From Clostridia bacterium (GTDB lineage Bacteria; Bacillota; Clostridia; Oscillospirales; CAG-272): a DNA stretch of 6,140 nt. Shown piece after piece: positions 1-5,347 of this stretch (position 1 is the first letter of the stretch; each line of letters opens with the position of its first letter). The position numbers and the translations under genes are program-made. The stretch covers positions 1-6,140 of the forward strand of contig JAFTMP010000278.1 of the NCBI GenBank assembly GCA_017452335.1, written 5' to 3'. The notes under the pieces were generated by a model. That model made no database searches, had not been told where the DNA came from, and saw only the letters and a program-made list of their open reading frames with translations.

Positions 1-26
1 ATACCACTTTTATGTTGAGTTGTCAA
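1..26 (-). promoter_or_regulatory. Possible leftward promoter cut by the window edge
   Basis: On the minus strand TTGACA (26-21) is followed, after 17 bp, by TAT at 3-1, where the window ends, so only half of a -10 is visible. A 6-bp inverted repeat, TGTTGA (13-18) and TCAACA (23-28), overlaps the -35 and could be an operator. It would drive a gene to the left, downstream of lysR. Confidence 0.35.
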
Positions 27-81
27 CAAGTTTTGCCCTGCTCCTGCGTTTTTTATCAAAAAGGAACCATCCGCACACCGC

Positions 82-938
82 TTAAAGCAAGGAGAGCAAA
101 TATTCATAGAATTTTTCGGCATATCCGCCTTTGATGTGCCGTTCGTACAGCTCTATGATCAATTCTCTTTTGCACTCGGGGTAGCAGATGGGAAGCAATA
201 CTACGTTTTGGTTATCCAGGGTGTCCCAGGAATATTCGGGCCAAAAGGCAATGCCCGTGCCGGTACTGATGATGTTTTGCACTGCCGTTGGAGAGTCTGA
301 TTCAAAAAGGATCTTGGGCGAAAAGCCCGCAATGGAGCAAAACTGATTGCAAATACCGCCAAAAAGACGCGCACTGCTGAACATTACAAAGCCCTCCTCC
401 TTTACCTGCCTTAAGTCGATGGAGCTTAGCTTTGCGTAAGAGGCGTTTTTGGGCACTGCAAGATAGATCTGTTCTTCCTTAACATGGCGCTTTAAAATGC
501 GGGAACCGGTCTGTCTTGCCGTATCGCCCGTGGTGATCAGAATATCACAATCGAAGTTTTTGGCGTTTTGCTCAAAATCAAAGGCAACCTCCGGATAAAG
601 CCTTCTAAAGGACACAATGGCGTTGATCACAAAGGTGGAGGCGGCAAGAATGTTTAATTTCACCGTTTTTTCCTGCTCCCCCTTCAGCAGGGCGAGCTCG
701 GGGCAATGGCGTCGATCTGCGGTAAGATCACCTCTAATTTATTCTTCAAATAAACGCCGTATTCGGTGAGTGCAATGTTTCTGCCCCGCTTTACCAGTAA
801 AGGCACGTCAAGCTCCTCTTCCAGCGATTTGATCGCTTGGGTGAGCGCCGGCTGGGCGATGTTTAAGTCCTCGGCGGCTTTCGTTACATGCTCAAGGCAG
901 GCAACCTTATAAAAATATCTCAGCTTTTGCAATTCCAT
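82..938 (-). pseudogene. LysR-type transcriptional regulator, frameshifted
   Basis: This is a cytoplasmic DNA-binding regulator of the LysR family, split between two frames. The first part (from ATG at 936-938) gives a typical winged helix-turn-helix: it opens MELQKLRYFYKV, followed by the recognition region with AQPALTQAIKSLEEEL (about residues 28-43) and the linker helix, then runs to a TGA at 684-686. The effector-binding domain continues in another frame down to TAA at 82-84, starting around VKLNILAAST. Restoring one base in the GGGG run at 700-703 reads IAPELALLKGEQEKTVKLNI and yields about 285 residues, a normal LysR length. The start is set by AAAGGA at 945-950, 6 nt upstream, and by the consensus promoter above it. 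The frame open upstream to 1070 lies across that promoter and is not coding. A real null mutation or a sequencing/assembly indel are equally possible. The likely target is the divergent gene at 1116, or lysR itself; the effector is unknown. Confidence 0.85.
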
Positions 939-981
939 AGAAAATCCTTTTTCATAAGTTTTTGTTATTGATTTGATAATA

Positions 982-1010
982 ATTATATATTTTACATTCT
1001 CGTTTGTCAA
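982..1010 (-). promoter_or_regulatory. Consensus sigma-A promoter of the lysR gene
   Basis: On the minus strand, TTGACA (1010-1005) and TATAAT (987-982) are separated by exactly 17 bp, a perfect match to both consensus hexamers. Transcription should start near 975, leaving a leader of about 37 nt before the ATG at 938. It overlaps the promoter of the divergent gene on the opposite strand, so two polymerases could not bind at once. LysR regulators often repress their own divergent promoter from such a site, but no specific operator is assigned here. Confidence 0.8.
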
Positions 1011-1019
1011 GAGTATAAT
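991..1019 (+). promoter_or_regulatory. Sigma-A promoter of the small membrane protein gene
   Basis: TTTACA (991-996) and TATAAT (1014-1019) have a 17-bp spacer: the -35 matches 5 of 6 positions and the -10 is perfect. The start point should lie near 1026, giving a leader of about 90 nt that contains both hairpins described below. Its -35 lies between the -35 and -10 of the opposing lysR promoter. Confidence 0.75.
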
Positions 1020-1037
1020 AGCATTGTCACGAAAAAA

Positions 1038-1086
1038 CGTGCACAAAGAGGCGGTGCACGAACGGTTCACACATGCACCGCCTCTT
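1038..1086 (+). promoter_or_regulatory. Leader with two mutually exclusive hairpins
   Basis: A perfect 13-bp inverted repeat pairs AAGAGGCGGTGCA (1046-1058) with TGCACCGCCTCTT (1074-1086) around a 15-nt loop. An alternative 7-bp stem pairs CGTGCAC (1038-1044) with GTGCACG (1054-1060). The two stems share bases 1054-1058, so only one can form. On the plus strand no U-run follows and the ribosome site at 1101 is left free. On the minus strand the short stem is followed directly by six T (1037-1032), which has the form of an intrinsic terminator that would stop antisense transcription entering the lysR promoter. The structure is plain in the sequence; its role (leader regulation, mRNA stability or insulation) is inference. 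Confidence 0.6.
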
Positions 1087-1115
1087 CTTCATTCCCTAAG
1101 AAAGGAACATCTGTT

Positions 1116-1379
1116 ATGAACGGAATTTTTGAATGTATTATGCTCATCTGCTTCGGGCTCTCCTGGCCCATCTCGGTATACAAGAGCTTAACATCCCGCT
1201 CCACCAAGGGCAAGAGCCTTGTATTTATGCTTGCCATCATCATCGGATACGTCGCGGGAATTCTTGGAAAGATCACAGGCGGACAGTTTAACTATGTATT
1301 GCTGCTCTACTGCATCAATCTCACGGTGGTCAGCTTTGATCTTGCTTTATACTTTGTCAACAAAAAGCGGGCTGAGTAG
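1116..1379 (+). CDS. Small PQ-loop/SemiSWEET-like membrane protein
   Basis: This 87-residue integral membrane protein has three predicted helices (about 3-20, 34-52 and 59-82) and a short basic tail (NKKRAE). The loop after helix 1 reads WPISVYKSLTSRSTKGKSL (17-35). This resembles the PQ-loop motif (PQ, then YKS and STKG-S) of the SWEET/SemiSWEET/MtN3 superfamily, with WP in place of PQ. An Asn (N68) lies in helix 3, as in SemiSWEETs. The size fits one three-helix bundle, which in this family works as a dimer to move sugars or other small solutes by facilitated diffusion. AAAGGA at 1101-1106 lies 9 nt before the ATG. It is divergent from the LysR gene, its most likely regulator. The family call rests on topology and motif; the substrate is unknown, and it could be another small membrane protein. 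Confidence 0.65.
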   Translation: MNGIFECIMLICFGLSWPISVYKSLTSRSTKGKSLVFMLAIIIGYVAGILGKITGGQFNYVLLLYCINLTVVSFDLALYFVNKKRAE

Positions 1380-1431
1380 CCCAACCTCCCGCAAGAAAGC
1401 AGTTTCATGCGCCTGCGCAATATCACCGGTG

Positions 1432-1448
1432 AAGTTGAAAAACAACTT
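1432..1448. repeat. Short inverted repeat before the dipeptidase promoter
   Basis: AAGTTG (1432-1437) and CAACTT (1443-1448) form a 6-bp dyad around AAAAA, touching the -35 box at 1447. There is no T-run after it, so it is not an intrinsic terminator for the gene ending at 1379. It may be a protein site or chance. Confidence 0.35.
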
Positions 1449-1475
1449 GAATAACACAGATCAATGTGTTATAAT
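1447..1475 (+). promoter_or_regulatory. Promoter with internal operator-like dyad
   Basis: TTGAAT (1447-1452), a 17-bp spacer and TATAAT (1470-1475) form a sigma-A promoter; the TG at 1467-1468 also makes it an extended -10. The expected start is near 1482. The spacer and the first -10 bases hold a perfect dyad, TAACACA (1452-1458), 6 nt, TGTGTTA (1465-1471). A dimeric repressor there would block polymerase directly. This placement excludes the upstream ATG at 1464 as the translation start of the next gene. Confidence 0.7.
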
Positions 1476-1504
1476 AGGATCGGTTTCACAAAGGAAATTT
1501 TAAC

Positions 1505-1510
1505 GGGAGT
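1505..1510 (+). promoter_or_regulatory. Ribosome binding site setting the lipoprotein start
   Basis: GGGAGT lies 7 nt before the ATG at 1518. It supports this start over the in-frame ATG at 1464, which lies inside the promoter and would destroy the N-terminal signal peptide arrangement. Confidence 0.65.
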
Positions 1511-1517
1511 GTGCGGT

Positions 1518-2552
1518 ATGAAAAAGTCGATCGCATTGGTTTTGGTATGGGTGTGTATATGGGGCTTGGTCGGTTGCTCATTTAAAGAAGCAGTCAAAAA
1601 ACCACCCGCCCCGTCATCAGAAACAACACCATCAACAACACCGTCAGCAACAATACCGTCAAAAGCATCTCCGACACCGCCTGCCAATGATCCCTCGGTT
1701 ATGACCGAGCCCTCCGCCACACCGCCCGAAACGCAACCGTCCGCAACGACGCCCTCCCAAAGCGAAAGCGATCCGCCTCCGGTGATCGTTCAGCCGGAGC
1801 CTGATGACGATGATTTCGTGCTGGTCAAAACATACATCCCGGACATTTTTGTGGATTTGCGTTATTCAACAGAATTCAATTTTACAAATGAAAAAATATA
1901 TGATTTTACAGATGTGTGGCTTCGGTATGGAACCGTTAAAAAATTGATTTCGGTTCAAGCGGACTTAAAGCAAAGCGGACTATCCCTTAAAATATGGGAT
2001 GGTTTTCGTCCTCCCAGCGCACAGTTCAAGCTTTGGGCTATTTGTCCAGACTCCACCTATGTTTCCAATCCTTACAATGGGTTCAGCTCGCACAGCCGCG
2101 GAAACACTGTTGATGTTACGCTGGTGCATACAGATGGCACAGAGCTGGTGATGCCCACGGGATTTGATGACTTTTCCAAACGTGCCGACAGAGATTACAG
2201 CGATTGCAGTGACGAAGCTGCCACAAACGCCACACTCCTTGAAACACTCATGCAAAAGTACGGCTTCAAACCCTATTTTGGTGAATGGTGGCACTTTAGC
2301 GATATGCAATCATACCCGGTGGAGGAGGTTTTGGAACCGCTCAAAGCGGCAACATACTACGCCGATTGCAATGAATACATTAGCTTACGGTCAAAGCCCA
2401 ACACCGCATCGACCACAATAACAAGGATCCTTGTGGGCGAGCACTTTCAAGTCGTGGCAAAGCACGGCGATTTCGCTTTGGTTGAATACAACGGTCTTTG
2501 GGGGTATGTGCTGTGCAGATATATCCAACCGGTCAATGAACCGCATATTTAG
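1518..2552 (+). CDS. VanX-type D-Ala-D-Ala dipeptidase lipoprotein with SH3 domain
   Basis: This is a predicted surface-anchored zinc peptidase of family M15 (VanX/DdpX group), 344 residues. Residues 1-20 are a lipoprotein signal with lipobox LVGC (Cys20). Residues about 21-100 form a Pro/Thr/Ser-rich linker ending in an acidic DDDD. The catalytic domain spans about 101-270: DGFRP (161-165, with the substrate/transition-state Arg164), SSHSRGNTVD (190-199, zinc ligands His192 and Asp199) and EWWHF (256-260, catalytic Glu256 and ligand His259). All match the VanX pattern. Residues about 278-338 look like a bacterial SH3 domain (ISLRSKPN, WGYVLCRYI), which usually binds cell-wall peptide. The family cleaves D-Ala-D-Ala dipeptide. 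An extracytoplasmic form suggests turnover or salvage of wall-derived D-Ala peptides, or action as a D,D-carboxypeptidase, rather than VanX's cytoplasmic resistance role. No vanHA-like genes are adjacent. It has its own promoter and terminator. Confidence 0.9.
   Translation: MKKSIALVLVWVCIWGLVGCSFKEAVKKPPAPSSETTPSTTPSATIPSKASPTPPANDPSVMTEPSATPPETQPSATTPSQSESDPPPVIVQPEPDDDDFVLVKTYIPDIFVDLRYSTEFNFTNEKIYDFTDVWLRYGTVKKLISVQADLKQSGLSLKIWDGFRPPSAQFKLWAICPDSTYVSNPYNGFSSHSRGNTVDVTLVHTDGTELVMPTGFDDFSKRADRDYSDCSDEAATNATLLETLMQKYGFKPYFGEWWHFSDMQSYPVEEVLEPLKAATYYADCNEYISLRSKPNTASTTITRILVGEHFQVVAKHGDFALVEYNGLWGYVLCRYIQPVNEPHI
1623..1661 (+). repeat. Short tandem repeat in the linker coding region
   Basis: Three imperfect units, ACAACACCATCA, ACAACACCGTCA and GCAACAATACCGTCA, encode the Thr-Thr-Pro-Ser run of the lipoprotein linker. 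All units keep the reading frame (12, 12 and 15 nt), so linker length could vary by slippage without frameshift. Confidence 0.6.
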
Positions 2553-2560
2553 TGAATCAA

Positions 2561-2597
2561 AAAACTCCGACAGACATTTACGCGCTGTCGGAGTTTT
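2561..2597. terminator. Bidirectional intrinsic terminator between convergent genes
   Basis: A perfect 13-bp stem pairs AAAACTCCGACAG (2561-2573) with CTGTCGGAGTTTT (2585-2597) around an 11-nt loop. On the plus strand the stem ends in TTTT, closing the dipeptidase gene 8 nt after its stop. On the minus strand it ends in TTTTTT, closing the transporter operon whose last stop is at 2639. One hairpin thus serves both transcripts. Confidence 0.9.
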
Positions 2598-2638
2598 ACT
2601 ATAAAAAAGTATTTTTTCACCGTTTTTAAGGCAGACAC

Positions 2639-3409
2639 TCACGCTTGCTTTGCAGGCAACACGGCGTAAGCCCGCTCTTCCCCGTCTTCAAGGACGCGCA
2701 CCCGCACGCCAAAGGCGCGCTCAATGATCCCCGCGCGGCAAAGCGCCTCGGGCGCACCGTCTGCAAGAACGCTTCCCTGCCTTAAAACAACCAGCCTGTC
2801 GGCATATCGAAGGGCAAGGGGCAGATCGTGCAAGACACAAACCAGGCACCGCCCCTGCTTTTTCATTGCCGCAAGGTCTTCCATCAAGGAAAACTTGGAG
2901 CGGACATCCAAGTGATTGGTGGGCTCGTCAAAAAGGCAGTTGGGGGCATCCTGCGCCCACTGCATGGCAAGATAGATCTTTTGCCGCTGTCCGTAAGAAA
3001 GCTCTTGCATAAAACGGTCCGCAAAGTCCTCTGCCCCCACCGCCTGCAGTGCTTCAAGGGCACGCTCACGCTCGCTTTGGGGCGTTACAAAACGGTTTTG
3101 CACACAGGGATAGCGCCCCATCATCACCACCTCAAGGGCGGTCATTTCGGGAGTGGGACGCTGTTGGGGAAAATAGGAAAGGGCGCGCGCCCGCTCGTTT
3201 GCCGTATAAGCCTTGCGCGCCTTGCCGTCAAGGAAGACACACCCGCTTTGGGGCTGTTCTTCCCCTGCAATCAGCTTTAAGAGGGTGGTCTTGCCCGAGC
3301 CGTTTTCACCGATGAGCACGGTAAGCTGACCGTCTTGAAAAGCAAGGGAAAGCTCCTTAAAAAAGGGCTCTTTTCCATAAGAAAAGCAGATGTTTTCAAG
3401 AAAAATCAC
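2639..3409 (-). CDS. FecE/BtuD-type ABC transporter ATP-binding protein
   Basis: This is the cytoplasmic ATPase (256 residues) that powers the importer encoded just upstream. All motifs are present: Walker A GENGSGKT (34-41), Q-loop Gln82, signature LSYGQ (137-141), Walker B CLFDE (158-162), D-loop NHLD (165-168) and switch His194. Length and order fit the siderophore/heme/cobalamin group (FepC, FecE, HmuV, BtuD). The start is GTG at 3409, overlapping the permease stop by 4 nt (GTGA). A full AGGAGG at 3418-3423, 8 nt upstream, supports this start and translational coupling. It is the last gene of the operon, and the terminator at 2561-2597 follows its stop. The transported ligand cannot be read from the ATPase. 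Confidence 0.95.
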   Translation of the reverse strand: MIFLENICFSYGKEPFFKELSLAFQDGQLTVLIGENGSGKTTLLKLIAGEEQPQSGCVFLDGKARKAYTANERARALSYFPQQRPTPEMTALEVVMMGRYPCVQNRFVTPQSERERALEALQAVGAEDFADRFMQELSYGQRQKIYLAMQWAQDAPNCLFDEPTNHLDVRSKFSLMEDLAAMKKQGRCLVCVLHDLPLALRYADRLVVLRQGSVLADGAPEALCRAGIIERAFGVRVRVLEDGEERAYAVLPAKQA

Positions 3410-4434
3410 GGCAGTTTCCTCCTTTTTGAAAGAATAAGGAAGATAAAGAAGGGACCGCCCGCAAGAGACATCAAAATGCCCACAGGCAGCTCATACGGAG
3501 CAAAGAGCACTCTTGAAAGGGTATCGGCGATAAGAAGCAGTGTCCCCGCGCCAAAAATGGAAACCGGGATCAAATAGCGGTGAATACTCCCCACAAGCCT
3601 TCTCATGATGTGGGGCACGATCAGCCCCACAAAGCCAATAAGCCCCGCAAAGCTCACCGCCGCCCCTGCCAGCAGTGCCGCAAGGACCAAAACAGCAAGT
3701 CCTGTTTTCTTCACCGAAACACCCAATCCCCCTGCTACCTCCTCCCCAAGGCAAAGCGCGTCAAGCCGCCTTGAAAAAACAAGACAGAGCAGGAGCACAG
3801 GCAAAATCATTGCCCCCGCAGGCAGGACCGAGGAGAAATTCACTGCCGAAAGTCCCCCAACCAAAAAGCCCGAAACATCGTAAACGCTGTCGGGAAACAG
3901 GGTCTTGACCCCATTGATCCCTGCAGTTAAAACAGCGCTCACCGCCACGCCCACAAGGGTGATGGTCACCCGCCCTGCCCCGGTGAGGGCGCTGATGGCG
4001 TAAATAAGCAGTGCCGCAAAAAGGGCGCCGAAAAACGCCGCTATGGGAATAACCCCGATGGCGTTTTGAAATACCGCCATGGCAAGGATCACAAAAAAGC
4101 CCGCGCCCGCATTAACGCCGATGATATTGGGCGCCGCCATGGGGTTATTTAACACCGCTTGGATCACAACGCCCGACACCGCAAGGGCAGAGCCCGCCAA
4201 CAGCGCACCCAGCGCCCTTGGCAGACGGACATAAAATACGATTTTAAAATCCACTGTGGTCAATGCGCCCGAAAAAAGGTCCTTTATCGCTTGCCACACG
4301 CTCACATCGGAGGAGCCTGCCGCAAGGGCAAGAGCAAAGCAAAGCCCTGTCAATATGGGGAGCAGTACCAGACAGAGCCTACGCCTGTGTTTGAGCGAAC
4401 AGCTCGGGATAGAGGATCTTTGCAAGATACGCAT
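3406..4434 (-). CDS. FecCD-family ABC transporter permease
   Basis: This is an integral membrane subunit of a metal-chelate importer (342 residues from this start), with about ten hydrophobic segments as in BtuC. FecCD hallmarks include RLPRAL (from about 70), QAVLNNPMAAPNIIGVNAGA (from about 92), the cytoplasmic coupling region with LGEEVAGGLGV (about 229-239), GFVGLIVPHIMRRLVG (about 267-282), and ELPVGI near the end (about 315). One permease gene is present, so the transporter would use a homodimer. The start is uncertain: ATG at 4434 overlaps the binding-protein gene by 56 nt, whereas ATG at 4455 would overlap by 77 nt. TTG at 4425 is also possible, and none has a strong ribosome site. 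The 3' end overlaps the ATPase by 4 nt. Confidence 0.92.
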   Translation of the reverse strand: MRILQRSSIPSCSLKHRRRLCLVLLPILTGLCFALALAAGSSDVSVWQAIKDLFSGALTTVDFKIVFYVRLPRALGALLAGSALAVSGVVIQAVLNNPMAAPNIIGVNAGAGFFVILAMAVFQNAIGVIPIAAFFGALFAALLIYAISALTGAGRVTITLVGVAVSAVLTAGINGVKTLFPDSVYDVSGFLVGGLSAVNFSSVLPAGAMILPVLLLCLVFSRRLDALCLGEEVAGGLGVSVKKTGLAVLVLAALLAGAAVSFAGLIGFVGLIVPHIMRRLVGSIHRYLIPVSIFGAGTLLLIADTLSRVLFAPYELPVGILMSLAGGPFFIFLILSKRRKLP

Positions 4435-5347
4435 AGCTTTCGTCCCATCTTTCATTGGGTTTATAATGGAATAGGTCCTTGGGCAGGATCACATAGGCAC
4501 CCGACTTCACGGCGCGCAGGTCCGCAAAGGCGGGGTTGCTTTCAATGTGAGACGAAAGATAGCTCTTTGCCGTCTCTTCACTGCCCATGGTCAAAACAAA
4601 AATCACATCGGGGTCGGTCGCCACAATATGCTCAAGCCCCAGATCCTCCAACATGGAGGGATGCTCGTCGGCAATATTAGTTACACCGTATTCTTTTAAA
4701 ATAAGCCCTGCCAAATTGTCATCACTCTTTGCTTTGATCCCCGAAGAATAGACCCGCATCAACAGCACACGGCGCTCTTCCCCTGCAGGATTATTTCCTG
4801 CAAGGAGCTTTTCCCGCAGGGCGTCAATACGTTCCCCCACTGCCGTTACATGCTGAGCATAAAGATCGGCTCTGCCGCTGACAGCGGTGAAATGCCCCAT
4901 CACGCGGGCGTAGTCTTCAAAGGTATCCACTCGAAAATAAATGCAAGATATTCCCACGCCCTCAAGGGTCCCTTCAAGCTCTCTGTGGGCGGCAAGGTCT
5001 GCTGAAAGAAGGGCAACGGTGGCACCCGAGGAAAGCAGTGCCTCCACATTTACCCTTTTGGCACTGCCGATGATGGAGGCATCCCCCACCTCAAGACCGT
5101 GCTCCTCTACGGCATCTGCCGTCACCCCCGCAAGAGTGCCGCCGCAAAGCAGCCAGCAGTCGGCAAAGGAGGCGTGGCACGCCGCCACCTTGTCATCCTT
5201 TGACAGGCTCACCTGCCTGCCAAGATCATCAGTAAAGGTGTATTCCCCCTCCGGCTTCTTTTCCATGCAGGAAAATAAAGGCAGAAGCAGAAAAAACAGC
5301 GCCAGCAGTGAGCATGCCCTGCGCGCATTATTTGCCAAGGATCTCAT
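4379..5347 (-). CDS. Metal-chelate ABC transporter substrate-binding lipoprotein
   Basis: This is the extracellular solute receptor (322 residues) of the FecCD-type importer encoded downstream. The signal peptide has an Arg-containing n-region, a Leu/Phe-rich core and lipobox LFSC with Cys27, so it is membrane-anchored by lipid. The mature protein starts with TFTDDLGRQVSL (37-48), the usual opening of the FepB/BtuF/FhuD class of periplasmic-binding folds, followed by a VNVEALLSSGATVALLSAD segment and a long connecting helix at about 150-190. This class binds ferric siderophores, heme or cobalamin with modest conformational change. ATG at 5347 overlaps the upstream reductase-like gene by 20 nt and has only a weak AAAGAG site, suggesting coupling. 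The 3' end overlaps the permease. The ligand is unassigned. Confidence 0.9.
   Translation of the reverse strand: MRSLANNARRACSLLALFFLLLPLFSCMEKKPEGEYTFTDDLGRQVSLSKDDKVAACHASFADCWLLCGGTLAGVTADAVEEHGLEVGDASIIGSAKRVNVEALLSSGATVALLSADLAAHRELEGTLEGVGISCIYFRVDTFEDYARVMGHFTAVSGRADLYAQHVTAVGERIDALREKLLAGNNPAGEERRVLLMRVYSSGIKAKSDDNLAGLILKEYGVTNIADEHPSMLEDLGLEHIVATDPDVIFVLTMGSEETAKSYLSSHIESNPAFADLRAVKSGAYVILPKDLFHYKPNERWDESYAYLAKILYPELFAQTQA

Noticed and set aside
939..1070. N-terminal extension of the LysR frame up to 1070.
   Set aside because: It crosses the consensus lysR promoter; the family's N-terminus begins at MELQKLRYF with a good ribosome site.
1046..1086. Intrinsic terminator on the plus strand.
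   Set aside because: The strong stem is followed by CTTCATTCCC rather than a U-run, and it lies between a good promoter and the gene it serves.
1067..1276. Minus-strand open frame of 69 codons opposite the small membrane protein gene.
   Set aside because: It is a shadow of the plus-strand gene, which has the promoter, ribosome site and family-like topology. This frame has none.
1380..1446. Terminator for the small membrane protein gene.
   Set aside because: The only dyads here (TGCGC/GCGCA near 1408 and AAGTTG/CAACTT at 1432) are short and lack T-runs.
1464..1517. Upstream in-frame ATG for the dipeptidase lipoprotein.
   Set aside because: It lies in the promoter -10 region before the expected transcript start and would place 18 residues before a canonical lipoprotein signal peptide.
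1518..2552. Vancomycin resistance determinant.
   Set aside because: There is no vanH, vanA/B ligase or vanRS nearby, and the lipid anchor puts the enzyme outside the cytoplasm where VanX acts.
2391..2642. Minus-strand open frame of 83 codons overlapping the ATPase stop (ATGA).
   Set aside because: It runs through the bidirectional terminator and lies antisense to the SH3 domain; the protein has no recognisable features and no independent support.
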